Positions 1 to 12,343 of a stretch of DNA of 64,000 bases are shown here, in pieces. The notes under the pieces are model-generated. The model was given only the letters and a program-made list of their open reading frames with translations. It was not told the DNA's origin and did no database searches. Both the position numbers and the translations under genes were made by a program. Source of the DNA: Trema orientale (taxonomy: Eukaryota; Streptophyta; Magnoliopsida; Rosales; Cannabaceae); NCBI GenBank assembly GCA_002914845.1, contig JXTC01000260.1:99367-163366 (forward strand), written 5' to 3'. Numbering within the stretch: position 1 is the first letter of the stretch; every line of letters starts with the position of its first letter.

Positions 1-1100
1 ACGTGAGGTGGTAATGCGGAAATTATAAAAATAACACAAGATATTTTTACTTGGTTCAGTTATCTCCCGATAACCTACGTCGAAGGGGCCACGCCTAGAG
101 AATAAACACTATTAGTAAAGTTTGAATAAATAGAAACACCAATTTGACTTATACAATAAAAGACTCCCTCTTTTAATTGTCGCAATGTGGATGTATTCCT
201 TCACCAACGTGTCTAGCGAGCACCACTCGTCTTAGGTTGACTTCGTTCTTTTGAAATCCCTTCAGGTACTTGAAGTCGATCTTCTCCCGAAGACAATCAG
301 CACCTCTCCCGAAGCACTGTCACTCAAACGACTAGGACACCTCCTAAGTCTAAAATATGGCTAAAAGAAAAACTTTTCTTTTACACACAATAGCTGAAAT
401 ACAATAGTGGACTCTCTCTACCTAAAGCTACTCTTTAGTGGCCTTTAAATAGAGAAGGGAGCAAGTCTTCACGTGTATGATTTGTAAAACAGCATTTAAG
501 AGCATTTAATATTGATTAGAAGACTTGCAAGATCAGCTAAGTTTGTTACCAAACTTAGAAAAACGGATCTGGAAAATAGTTGCTGATTCTGTCCACATGT
601 TGCAACATGATCTGTCAACCAGTCATGTTGTAACAGAAAAGGAAACTTTCAGATTACTTTCCTGAAACAAAATAATCAGTTACTCAAACCTATTTGACAG
701 CTAATAGCACGAATTAGAGTAACTTTAATCAGTGAGAATCAGCACAAATGAGTTAAGGAAACTTCCATAAAAGATATTAACATAAAATATTCATTTAAAG
801 GAATTTCCTTAATGAAATAGTGACATATACTCAAAACCAATTTAGGTAAGAGTCATTTACCTATTCCATATCAATTAAATCCGTGTATGCATTAATAAGA
901 TCAGATTTTTATGATTGACAACTATACAAATCGTGCCCTAAAGCATATAAATAGAAAATATAGATTATACTGAAAAAACTAGTCAGATCAAATATTTAGT
1001 CGCATGTTGTAATATGACCGTGAAACCAGTCATGTTGCAATACAAAGGTTGCCAACAGATATTTGCTATTTCAATTTCTATTGAGAAAACCTGCCTATAG
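1..1100. repeat. Probable retrotransposon-derived fragment, unclassified
   Basis: No reading frame of note. The first 480 bases have a composition typical of copia LTR or leader DNA, with short CG-containing phrases among AT-rich stretches and a block near 51-95 reminiscent of plant copia LTRs. At 596-609 there is a perfect 14-bp palindrome CATGTTGCAACATG followed 14 bp later by a partial copy (624-634). A diverged copy of the same two-part arrangement lies at 1003-1040. Assignment to a transposon is by general resemblance only; no terminus, PBS or PPT is visible. Confidence 0.3.
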
Positions 1101-1744
1101 ATTGTTTAAGACAAAACGACATAATGTTTTATGAACAGAAGATTGCGTGATGTTGTACTTGAATAACACAAATTTGGGATGATTTGCAAAAATTGTTTGG
1201 AAAATGACTTCAGTAAATCACCTATTTCCTTAGACGCTTAATAAATTGATTTTTTGAGTTATGAAAAAACAATGAGCTTTATAATAGTTTTCTTAAAAGA
1301 AAAAATTCTATGAATCTAATACTATCATCCAACATTTAAAAAACAAAAAGAACAGACTCCACAAGGGTATAATATATTACTCGAAGTAAAAGAACTTTAA
1401 TTACAGTACAAGCATATGGACTATAATTTCATACTCCTAAAAAAAAAAAGAGACGAAAAGTGGATTACAGATACTACCACAACAAAATTTGTAGGTTTTC
1501 ATACATAATTCTTCAAGAAAAGAAGATAACAAGAGTCACTAGCAAACTATTGCCTTCATTTGCTCCTGTACTACATTCTTGGTAGGGTAGGCTATGATTT
1601 CAACACTAAATGAGATCCAACTCATCGCCTAACAGATCTAAATCAAAGAAGAAAAATCTCAGATTCAACATCTAGTAAACAAACTAAAAAATCCACATAA
1701 AAGATGGTATTATAATGCAAATCTAGAGACTTGTTATAAAACTA
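1101..1744. other. AT-rich intergenic DNA, no gene seen
   Basis: Homopolymer-rich sequence with stops in all frames. Nothing recognisable. Confidence 0.6.
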
Positions 1745-2029
1745 GACTATGTTTGGAACTCAGATTTTAGTAGGAAAAAAAATTATAAGTGAAAACTTGA
1801 AGGAAAAGGGGAAGAAACATATTTTCTTAGAATTCTATAATATTTAGGTTTCAAAATATTTCCTCCCATAATCATTTTATTATAATCTAAATCCTTCAAA
1901 TTTACTCTAAATGACCCTCACGTAATCTCCGGAAAATTGTTTCCTTCAATTTTTAATAAGATCCAGCAAAAAAAATGAAATTTCTAAGAATTTTTTTTCC
2001 TCTCTAAAGTCCAAGATCTAAACGGAATC
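1745..2029. mobile_element. Tourist/PIF-Harbinger-like MITE, copy 1
   Basis: The left end begins GACTATGTTTGGAACTCAG and the reverse complement of the right end reads GATTCCGTTTAGATCTTGG, so the ends are imperfect inverted repeats of about 35 bp running into a GGAAAAAAA block. The interior aligns throughout with the element at 2931-3222. There is no coding capacity. The expected 3-bp TAA-type target duplication is not intact here (CTA on the left, TAA on the right), which suggests an older insertion. Confidence 0.7.
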
Positions 2030-2930
2030 TAAAAGAAAAGGGGAAAAATCTCTTATCCTCAAGAGAGGTCAAATAAAGAGATCAGAAAGAAAGAAAAGGA
2101 TAAGGAGGGAAGGCCTTCCTCTCTGGTTTCCATGAGAGTAGTGATAGAGGCTTCTTTTTTGAGAGAGAAGGACATGCATAGGGAGAGAAAAAACATTTAC
2201 ATATATATGTATATATATATATGCTTCTATTGTCCAACATTGTTGCTTGGCCTAATTATCTCTTTATAGCTTGACCACGCTTGGCAAGTTTACTAAACCA
2301 TTAGAAGGTCTATTTTGCACATATAGTTTTATAAAATATGTTATTTACTAGAAATGTCTTTCAGAAGTTCTAGTTTTCCCAATGTTTCCACAAATTTGGC
2401 TCCAAGTATAGGCATAGCATATGCTATATTTGACAAGGTAGTAGTTGCAAAATAAAACATTAAAAGTGATTTTTGGTAAAAGAATAGTGCTAGGACGACT
2501 CCTTATTGCACTCTTCTATTTCGCTAATGAGTCCTACAGAAAATGTCACTCTTTTAAATATTGAATAATCAAATTAGCAGAATCTATATATCAAGCGGTG
2601 AGATAGGAGAGTGGAACTAAAAATGATTCTAACAGTTCTCTTTATTTAATAACAACTTTTTAAAAACTCTATGTAAATAGGAGGGTGGAACCGAAAATGA
2701 TTCTAATAGTTCTCTTTATTTAATAACAACCTTTTAAAAACACTATGTAAAATAGACCTTTTAAGTTATAATCTAGACTATAAAATGTCTATTTTGTAAG
2801 GAGTTTAAAAGTAAGTCATTTATTAAAACTTGTCTTCTAAATGGTCTGGTTTCAATTTATCTTTATATACTTGGCATAAAAGTGGCATTCTTAGAAGATA
2901 ATTTTTCTTTTCCTTTGTGCTAAATTGTAA
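2030..2930. other. Intergenic DNA with a 74-bp tandem duplication and an AT microsatellite
   Basis: Two adjacent diverged copies of a 74-bp unit occupy about 2603-2750; both contain the phrase AATGATTCTAA and a run ending in TTTATTTAATAACAAC. A (TA)n microsatellite lies near 2199-2222. No reading frame is supported. Confidence 0.6.
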
Positions 2931-3222
2931 GGCTAGTTTGGAACTTGGATTTTAGTAAGGAAAAAAAAATTATGAGGCAAAAGTCAAAAAGAAAAAAAGA
3001 AGGAAAACATTTTCCTAAAATTCTATAAAATTTAGTTTTCAAAACTTTTTTTCTCATAATCTTTTTATTATAATCTAAATCCTCCAAATTTATTAAAAAT
3101 CCTTTAACGAATCTCAGTAAAATTTTCCAATCAAACCAAGAAAAAAACCAAAAAAAAAAAAAAATGAAATTCTTAGGAATTTACTTTTTTTCCTCCCTAA
3201 AATCCAAGATCCAAATAGAGCC
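2931..3222. mobile_element. Tourist/PIF-Harbinger-like MITE, copy 2
   Basis: A 292-bp non-coding element. The left end is GGCTAGTTTGGAACTTGGAT and the right end read on the other strand is GGCTCTATTTGGATCTTGGA, so the terminal inverted repeats match with few differences and continue into TTTTAG and an A-run. It is flanked by TAA on both sides (2928-2930 and 3223-3225), the 3-bp target duplication expected for PIF/Harbinger elements. It is a diverged sister of the element at 1745-2029. Confidence 0.8.
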
Positions 3223-4800
3223 TAACATTAGCACACATATTTAGCATTGCATTATTGGAGATTTCTCTTAGGTGTCGTTAACAAGTGAATGAAACAAAAT
3301 TACATATCACGTGTGAAGTCTCAAGTTTTTTTCTTTGATTAATCACCTCCCTTTTATGTTATCATTCTAATTGCAAGTTACAAAATTTAAGGGGGAAAAA
3401 AGTTAACTCACTTTGAAAAGGAAATAAACCAGTTTTTTTAATTAAAAATAATTGGACTTTGATACCATTTTCTAAATATTGTGGGACCATTTTCTTTTTT
3501 TTTTTTGAAATTATTGTGGGACCATTTTATTTTTAGTTTTTTTTCATGATCAGGAATTAAATCCACTACTTGCTTTGAAAAGTTACAGATCTTTTGGAAT
3601 AATAAAATTCTTCAACAAGTTTTCAAAGTTTTTAGTTACTCTTTTAGAATTATTTTTTTTCCAAAGGTGTAACTCAAAAAACAAGTTTTCAAAATTTCTA
3701 CCTACTTCAAGAATTAAAAAGGTTGGTACTCATTTATGAAATAAAAAAAAAATGTCTTTCAACTTATCTATCTCTTATTTTTATTTTTAAATTTTTTAAG
3801 AAGTTGTTGTTCAAGTTCATCTTCATCCCAATTATTTGAAAAATCAGCATCGAGATACAATATCTTTCTCTCAAATCTTACCAAGAGATTTAGAAAATCT
3901 AGCTAGAGATAGGAAATAACCTTCCACTGCAGATTGATTTTGTGAGTATCTCATTATAACGTTAATCTCAGTTTTGAAGAATCTTATCATAAATCATGAC
4001 CAAAATTGTTAATAAAATAGGACATCTAAAAGTTTAATAAAGGCTAAAACTGAACTAAAAATATAATTGCTTTCAAAAAATAAAAAATAAAAATATAACT
4101 TGAGACTATCAGTATCAGAAAAAAATCAGCACAAGATTTCAAAATTCATTTGCCAAAATGAAAGCAACACAGGTATATTTAATGGCAAAAAATGAATACA
4201 TGCAATAATATCTGATTGAGAGAGATTATGAATTTCCTCTGATAACCCTTATGAAAAACCCTTAAAAGAAAAGAAAAGACTTTCGTAAACTTTTGTGTAG
4301 TACTACGGTGCCATTTTCGTTTTGGCAAACTCTATCTTATATGAATCATGAAAACTAGATGTCGTTTCATTGTAAATTTAATTTTCACTTACTTTAATCA
4401 TCATGTCGTTCCTTCTTTACGTAAATGACATAACATGTTGTCGACATGTCGTTTTATGTCAAACGCATGGCATTTTACTTTTCATTTTGCATGTCTTTCT
4501 CTCTTTTTTCGGTCACGTTAAAATTTTAAACCACACTTATACAGCTATACATTCGTTAGAATACTAAGAAAAGTAAGATAAAAAGATTTTTTTTTTCGGG
4601 CGTAATAAAAAAAGAAACACGTAAAATCCGAAGTTAAATATTTGAAGCCAATTATTTTTTTAGAAAATTACATAAATCATCCCTATGTTTTCAACTTTAT
4701 TATTAAAGAAAAAACATTGTATTTCAAAAACCTACTGCCTAAATATTCAAATTTTGGATTTTGTTAATTTCAAACAATTGTTTTTAAGGAAAAACGAAAC
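3223..4800. other. AT-rich intergenic DNA, no gene seen
   Basis: Homopolymer-rich sequence with many poly(T) and poly(A) tracts; no convincing reading frame, repeat or RNA gene. Confidence 0.6.
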
Positions 4801-4805
4801 TTTAT

Positions 4806-5240
4806 TCAAGAAAGATTATCAGCTACAAAATAAGCAATACAACTCAAAATAGGATCGAAAGAAAACAATGAAAACTCATCCCTAAAACATATTGCCAATA
4901 TATGGGCGACTTTATTGCTCTCCCGAGCCATGTAGCCATAAGAACCAACATGATAGCTCTTCAGTGAAGGTTGGATATCACCCATAGAAAGATCATCAAT
5001 AAAAAAACCACACTTAGATTTAACAGCCATAATTGTATTGAGGCAATCACTCTCAAGTGTGCAAATCACATGTCCATTGTCTTTGCACCATGATAAAGCC
5101 TCTTTTATAGCCATTAGTTCGGCTCCATAGGGACTAAGCGAAAAACTTAGCCGTTTAGAGAAAACATCAACAGCTGCCACATTGCAATCTCGAATAATGC
5201 CACTAACTCCAATAGATCCTAACTTGAGGTCTAAAGTAAA
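4806..5240 (-). pseudogene. Orphan RNase H-like domain (LINE/non-LTR retrotransposon remnant)
   Basis: An open frame on the minus strand encodes a plant RNase H-like domain of the RVT_3 type found at the C terminus of non-LTR retrotransposon polyproteins and in solo cellular copies. Recognisable blocks in order are GSIGVSGIIRD (first strand, upstream of the first usable start codon), AELMAIKEALSWC, the acidic ESDCLNTIMAVK, and the terminal ARESNKVAHILA with its conserved His. An AATAAA overlaps the TGA stop (4801-4806), so the frame ends at a possible poly(A) signal. No reverse transcriptase or endonuclease is found upstream (5240 onward). A 5'-truncated LINE is the simplest explanation; a solo RNase H-like gene is the alternative. 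Confidence 0.7.
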
Positions 5241-7967
5241 TGTTAGAGGTATAAAAAGAACGATGATTTTATTGTCATCTCCATTTTTTTTCTCCTCATC
5301 CCCTTCTAAATATATCCCTCTAATATTTCAAATTTTTTTTTTATACACTGTATAAATTTTCATTAAGTACAAAAATACCTATTGGTAAATATTTTTAAAA
5401 AATTTCTTTTCTCATCGTCCTAATTCCTAGTCTTTTACTGTAAATTAGTTTTAGATTAAATTTTTTTGCACTCTTTCAAGAATTTAATGAATTAGAAAAT
5501 TCTACTAATCGAATTTAAGCATCATGTAGAAGCTTCATATCTTTAGCAGCAGGTAGTTTAAAAAGGGAGTAGAGTATGGCTCGTGACGCTTGCATTGTAG
5601 AAATCATCGTATGGTACAACGGAAGATAGCGTATTTGACAATCAAAATTTTTTATACACAAATAGAGTCTTAGAATCAATATGGTGTTGTTGTTTTAATA
5701 CATAGAATAAAACAATTTTAATTAGAGAAAAGTAAGAATATTATAACCTTAGTGTTTTAGAATTTCCTTAGCTGATGATGAAGTTGTATTCTACCATAGC
5801 TATGAGACTACGATTTTCCTCACCAAACCTCTATACCAAAGAACAAGAGAGTGGGCTCTTAATAATCACAATTTTATTATTTTTTACACACTTTTAGAAT
5901 TCTTGCTATATATTTCAACATATGAGATAGCAAAAGAATAAAAACTAGAGAAAATAAGGAGCCATACATTAAAAAAGAGAGCTTTCTCATTTTTTTTTTT
6001 TTTTTACGTTTCAGAAAAATGAGTTTGTTTGATTCTCTTTTTAACATGTAACTTAAAAAAAGCTTTCCTAATTTTCTCAAATTCTTTACATGCATAATTC
6101 TATTTTCTAAGTTGATAAATTGACAAATCAATGTCATATCATCTTAAATTGGAAAAGTAATTTTAATTCTATTAAAGATATTATCAAAAAAACATAAAAT
6201 AGATAAGAGAAAGAAAAAAACTAAAAAATACGTAATAATGCAGAACATGGCTAGGATTAGTATTTTAAGTTTCCTAATTAATCTTATTATACAATAATTT
6301 CTAATTAGGTTTTAGACAATTTTAAAACTATGAAATAGACAACATATTTTAATTAAATAGGAAAATAAAATCCCTTTGATCCTTTCCTCTCAGGATAGGG
6401 TTTATACACATAAGTCAAGAGATTTTAATATGTAAAACATTTCTTATTAAAGAGGAATACCTCTCCATCCTATTTAAATTTGTCTATTTGATTATATAAT
6501 TTATTCCATATATTTTTAATTTGGGGAATAAAATTAACCTCATCACTAAGACTTTACACATAAAAGAGAGAAAACAAACTCTCACAAGTTAACGTGTAAG
6601 GCTTGTCTTTACAAGCTAAGTTATTTTCAAAAAATATTCCTACTTTGTTTTATCCAAATATTTCAAATAATCAAATAACAAAATATTGGAATTAATATAT
6701 TTGACAATTCATAATTTTCGAAACAAAAAATAATCATATTATCTTTTATGCTTATGCGTGTAACACTAGAGTGTTACATGCCTAATACAATGTGATTGTA
6801 TACACTATTTATTACTTATTAAATAATCCTATTAATGTGATTGTACACACTACTTGTTACTTATTAGATAATCTTATTAATTAAAGAGCAACAAAAAATT
6901 TAAATAGATAAAAATAAAAACATTTATTATTTCTTATAATGTGACACATAAAATAATTAAATTTATAACATTAATATTAGTGTGACTTAATTAATTAGAA
7001 TTCAATAATTCTAAATTAATTATTAATACAATATAGTGACTATATAACATATTTAATATAATATTAATAGAGGTGGTTCGGGGACCTTGGACTCGTAATT
7101 TCAAGCTCCAATAAATTTAATAATTAATTAAACTCTTTAATCAAATTATCGAATTTATTAGTTCCAGTGTTACTCCACTAAAAAAATTAGAACTGCACTC
7201 TTGAAAGTTATTACTCAAAGCAATCATAAAGTTTGTCCATTGATTTAATCATTACATACAGATCAATCTTTCATAAATAATTCATGAATAGAGTTTGCTA
7301 GGTTCATAGTCCGTTATTCTCTCTAATTACTTCTTTATCTTGAGTTCCCATGATTATCTAATGAACAACAAATTCATCAAATCATAAATTAAGCGCTCTA
7401 TCGTTCAAGTACCAAATCATTACTCAAGAGAATCATTTTTCTAACTTCTAATGGGAAGGAATAGATTCCATATTGTTAATTAATATTCACAGCTATTTAT
7501 ATTATGATGTCTCTAATATACAAGGATTTGGTCTGGTATAAATACAGATGTTACCGAATACATCAAGAGACATAAAAATATAAACATGAGTCTATTAACT
7601 ACTCAGGATTAAGATCGTTTTAGATATGATCATTAGTTGATAAATTTGAATATTCTATTCTGTAACAGATATTATCAGATATTCAAATTTATCTGGTTCA
7701 GTCCTATATAATCTCATTACACAAAGTACCTCCTTTTAATGTCGCTACATAAATAGCCCAGATAAGACTGTTCCATTCTCAATGGTAATGGACTGTAATA
7801 GTAATATTTTTTAATTAAAGATTCCATCTTTAATAATTAATTATAAACAAGTTCAAATTATATCCCTTAAATTTAATCCTCTTATATGTACAACTTTTAT
7901 ACATACTAAAAGTTTAATGTTACATTTATAATCAAGGGATTTTCATGATATTAATATATATATATAT
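5241..7967. other. AT-rich intergenic DNA; unclassified complex block at about 7060-7800
   Basis: Most of this stretch is low-complexity AT. The part from about 7060 to 7800 is less repetitive and resembles a retrotransposon leader or LTR in texture, but no open frame, PBS, PPT or terminal repeat can be tied to it. The short open frames here are probably chance. Confidence 0.5.
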
Positions 7968-8207
7968 AGGTTGCCAATTCAATAGGTATTTTTTTTTAAC
8001 CTATGTGTAGATATTTTTTTTAGCTATTGGATCATCATCTAATAATAATCTAACGGCTATAATAAGGTACATGAAAAGACATGTATCATTATTGTTATTT
8101 TTCCCTCTTACTTTTTACCATAAATAAAATATGCATAATGAATTTTCATTAACCAAAACGATACCTATGTATAGGTAAAAGAAAAAATACCTACTGGATT
8201 GGTGCCT
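7968..8207 (+). mobile_element. MITE, family shared with the array at 20080-20721
   Basis: A non-coding element of about 240 bp with terminal inverted repeats: the left end AGGTTGCCAATTCAATAGG pairs with the right end, which reads AGGCACCAATCCAGTAGG on the opposite strand. It sits in a TA microsatellite, so the target duplication cannot be read. Its reverse complement aligns with the three copies at 20080-20721, sharing the AATTCATTAT, ATGGTAAAAAGTA and TAGCCGTTAGAT-type blocks. Confidence 0.7.
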
Positions 8208-10097
8208 ATATATATATTATCATAAATAATATATACAAGTAAATAGAACAAAATTAACTATATTTATTTAATAGCAAATCATTGTTTACATCTTGCTATT
8301 AGGGCAAAAACAGTAACATGCATTTAGATTCCAAAGTTGGATTAGTTAATCTCTCAATACACATGATAGCACTTCACCTTCTAAGATGGAAAAAACTAAT
8401 ACTAGCTAAACATATATTCCGGGGAAAAAAAAACATAAATATTAATAAAAGGAAAAAAAGCCAACAACAAGACAATTAACTACATAATTGAGACCAACAA
8501 ATTATACCTAAAGCTTTCTGACAAGGACTCAAAAGAAGTATTACCAACTAGTGACAAAATTCTTGAGAAAAATAAAAAAAAAAAAGACAAAATCTAATTT
8601 CCATTCTCTTTTAAATACAAAATAAGAATGAATAAACATCAATCATATTGAAAATCGAAGAATATTACCCTACTGTAATCTAAGTCGTTAGTACAATTAA
8701 AATCTTGGGCAATTTTCATTGAATTTTTATAAAATACGATTAGTAGTGTGTTTGAGATGTATTTTAAGAAATAAGATTTAATTATATAATACTATATGAG
8801 GATATTAACGTCAATTTATAAGAGAGTATTTTTGAAATTAATTAATTAATAAAGAGGTGGAGAGAGAAACAAAAGGGTAACTCTCATTTTGATAAGTATA
8901 ATATCATAAATGTGGAAATTTTTAGCTCTCTAATAAATTTGCCATTTACTCCAAAAGGTTAATTGAATTGGAGGAATGAAATTCTCCAAAAATGTTAAAT
9001 TTAACTTTCTGCAAGTTTCTACCTACTTTTTTTTTCCTTGATTTGGAATCCTTCCACCAACTCTTTTAAAATAGAAAAATGATAATTATTGATGATATTA
9101 TCTCATATAGTGGTGATGGCGACTCTTTTTCCAAACTACATGCCAATTATTCGAAGAGTCAACGCCTCAAATCCTACCTAGATTTATAATTAAAACTATC
9201 ATTATTTTTTGGCTAAATAAACATCAACGTCTTATTATCTCAAAAAAAAACTAAGCAATTATAGAGACCTATAATTTCCCAATGTTACCTAGAATTTAGG
9301 AAATCTAGCTAGAGACCTAGAAAATAAACCCTATTCGGCATATATTTTTTTGTTTTTTTTTTTTAAACTCTTTTGAATCCTACTTTTCTTGGCCCATAAA
9401 TAAGGAATCTCTTTTCATTGGACACGTTCTTTGTGAAAGCAAAAGTAGTGTGATTTGTGCGTGTAAGGATTAAAAGGTGAGCTGCCGAGATATGGTCAAT
9501 TATGTTAAAATGCTCTAAGTAACATGAAGTTGTTTGTTTTGGGTTATCTGAAAAAAAGTGTAACCAAATTAAATATTCTTCCACCGCTTGGATATCACAA
9601 ACTTAACGGACAATCAAATCTGAATCTGGGTTTCCCTCATACCACTTATCTTAATTGATCACAGCTGATCATGGGGTCCAAAATGTTTGAAATATGCTAA
9701 AATACACTATTGCAGGAGATATTGAGTTTACGGAAATTATATGCAAATTTATAAGTGGGATTCTCATTTTTGGTGATGCAAAAGTGTAAAAGATAAAGGG
9801 GAAAATTACACAATTCAAAACTAGAAAAGGAATATACAAATTATTCCAAATAAACGCACTAGAAGCACATTAACTAATTTATAAACTAAAATAATTGAAC
9901 AAATAAATTAAAAGATTATTTATTTACGTTGCCAAAGGTAGTATAAATATTCATAATTTATCTTCTTTCGTCATAGTTTGAAGAATTTTGTATTTGTTTG
10001 CTGGAGGTTTTTTAGTGTTTATAGACAGTAAATTTGTATTTTGACGGAGTGCCTTTTAACAAGTTGCATTCGTCACAGAAAATTTGAAGAAGATATG
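8208..10097. other. Intergenic DNA upstream of the P450 pair, no gene seen
   Basis: AT-rich sequence with no supported reading frame. A short minus-strand open frame at 9363-9584 has no recognisable domain and is probably chance. Confidence 0.5.
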
Positions 10098-10106
10098 TAT
10101 ATAAAA
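10098..10106 (+). promoter_or_regulatory. Candidate TATA box of the first P450 gene
   Basis: TATATAAAA about 370 bp upstream of the chosen ATG. It is the best TATA match in the region but would imply a leader of roughly 340 nt, so an undetected closer promoter is also possible. Confidence 0.2.
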
Positions 10107-10478
10107 GTTTGGATTGTCATTTCTTGAATAACGGTGTTATTGTGAAATTATGAAAACTCCCAGTTGATTATGTAATTTTCCTAAGTACAAATGACCTCTT
10201 TGGACTCTGATAAGGTAATCTTTATCCTGATTATGCCTAAACTTGTACGCGACAAAACATTCTAAGTACAAACAAAAAGAGAAAAAAAGTCTCCCAAACA
10301 GAATAATAGTGGTTAAATTCAGGCTTGCAGCTAAAAGTCAACTAAAATCGGCTCACCTGTGACTGATTGCAGATATGAGAGGACTAAAATGGACAGCAGA
10401 AAATCTAAATATTGTTTCTTATATTTGATACTGTGAAACAACTTTGTTCCTTGGAAAACAAGAAAAAAGTTGACCACT

Positions 10479-12343
10479 ATGTGGCTTCTTCTTCTTCCCC
10501 TGCTTCTAACTCTGCTCTTTCTCATGAAAAACAAGATCAAACTAAAGAAAGAAAACAAGCCACAACTTCCTCCTGGCCCTCCAAGACTTCCTATCATAGG
10601 CAACTTACACCAACTTGGTCCACTTCCCCATCAGTCTCTATGGCAACTTTCCAAAAGGTATGGCCATGTTATGCTCCTCCATTTTGGGACAGTGCCGGGC
10701 ATCGTTGTCTCTTCAGCCGAAGCTGCAAAAGAGGTCTTAAAAATCAATGACTTGGCATGTTGCAGTAGACCTCCCTTGACTGGTTCTGGAAAGCTTTCCT
10801 ACAACAACTTGGACATAACTTTCTCACCTTATGGTGAACACTGGAGGGAGATTCGTAAAATCTGTGTTCTCAAGCTGTTTAGCATGAAGAGTGTTCAATC
10901 TTTTGAGTTCATTAGAGCTGAAGAGATTGATTCTCTGATTGACTCTCTCAATGAATTGTCACTTTCGTCTACTCCTGTCAATCTCAGTGAAACGATGTCT
11001 ACTCTCATGGCAAGCATGACTTTCAGGACAGCCTTCGGGAAGAGATTTGCCGAGTGTGGACTAGACAATGATATATTTGAGGATATGATTCATCGGGCAA
11101 TGGCTGTTTTAGGTAGCTTTGCGGCCTCTGATTTCTTTCCCTATGTGGGTTGGATTGTTGATAGACTAACTGGTCTTGATGCAAGATTTGAGAGGAGCTT
11201 CCGTGAGTTGGATGACTTCTTCCGACTTGTGATTGATGAACATCTTAATAGGACCCCGCAAGAAGGGAATGAAGACATCGTTGACTTGCTGCTGAGAGTA
11301 GAGAGAACTGAATCTGAGTCTGGTGAAGTCCAATTCACTAGAGACTGTACTAAGGCAATCCTCATGGTAAGATTGTTGGATGCTTGTGTTTATTTGGCCT
11401 TGTGTTCAACTTAGCCTTACGCATAATCATATCTTTCAGAAGCCTTAAACTGTAGGGTCTTCTTTTTCAATAGGATTAAAAGCATATCTAGACCTGAATT
11501 TTTGTCTTCTATATTATTTTTGTGTTTTTCTCAATATCTGGCCACCGTTGATTTCAGTTAAAACTAACACCTTAGGGAAGGGTCTAATTTTAATACACAA
11601 ACAAAGTATATGATTGTAGACATCATATTGGATTTAGCAATAAAGTCAAGAATTCAGTTATAGCAGTTTGACTAATAAAGTCATGTTGTTTCATGTTTAT
11701 GTCCTAGGATATATTTCTTGCAGGGGTGGACACAGGTGCTCTTACTGTAACTTGGGCAATGGCAGAACTTGCTAGGAATCCAAGAGTGATGAATAAGGTG
11801 CAAGATGAAATTAGAAGTTGTTTGAAGAAAGCAAAAGTCGGTGAAAGTGACATTCATCAACTTCAATATCTCAAAATGGTAGTCAAAGAGACTCTGAGGT
11901 TGCACCCTGCAGCCCCACTTTTACTCCCAAGACAATCCATGTCCCATTTTAAGATTGCTGATTATGAAGTTCATCCAAAAACTCTCATTCAAGTTAACAT
12001 TTGGGCTATAGGACGAGATCCTAATTACTGGCATAACCCAGAAGAGTTCTTCCCAGAGAGGTTTATTGATAGCTCCATCGATTACAAAGGACAACATTTC
12101 GAGTACTTGCCATTCGGAGCAGGTCGAAGAGGCTGTCCTGGGATGTATATGGGAACAACTATGGTGGAAGTCACACTAGCCAATCTCTTGTCCGGTTTTG
12201 ACTGGAAACTGGCCGATGGAATGAAGGAGACAGATCTTGACATGGAAGAGACTTCTGGAATTACAACCTATAAGAAATCCGCTCTCAAACTCATTCCAAT
12301 TAGCTATCGAAGGCCATCAGAAGATCAAAATTATCCACAATGA
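10479..12343 (+). CDS. Cytochrome P450, CYP71 family (CYP71B-like), intact
   Basis: Haem-thiolate monooxygenase anchored in the ER membrane, expected to hydroxylate a small specialised metabolite; the substrate cannot be told from sequence. Two exons are predicted, 10479-11366 and 11708-12343, joined by a 341-bp phase-0 GT-AG intron at the position usual for CYP71 genes, giving about 507 aa. The start is the ATG at 10479; an in-frame TTG nine bases upstream is not a plausible plant start. Motifs in order are a hydrophobic Leu-rich N-terminal anchor, the proline hinge PPGPPRLPIIGN, the I-helix AGVDTGALT, the K-helix ExxR in KETLRLHP, PERF at PEEFFPERF, and the haem loop PFGAGRRGCPG with the axial Cys. 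No disabling change is seen. The neighbour at 13106 is a tandem paralogue. Confidence 0.93.

Noticed and set aside
5877-6137. 86-codon minus-strand open frame rich in Lys and Leu
   Set aside because: Low-complexity AT-rich DNA including a poly(T) tract; no domain and no context.
9363-9584. 73-codon minus-strand open frame
   Set aside because: No recognisable domain, isolated in AT-rich intergenic DNA.
10470-10478. TTG at 10470 as start of the first P450
   Set aside because: Plant genes start at ATG; the in-frame ATG at 10479 gives a normal CYP71 N-terminal anchor.
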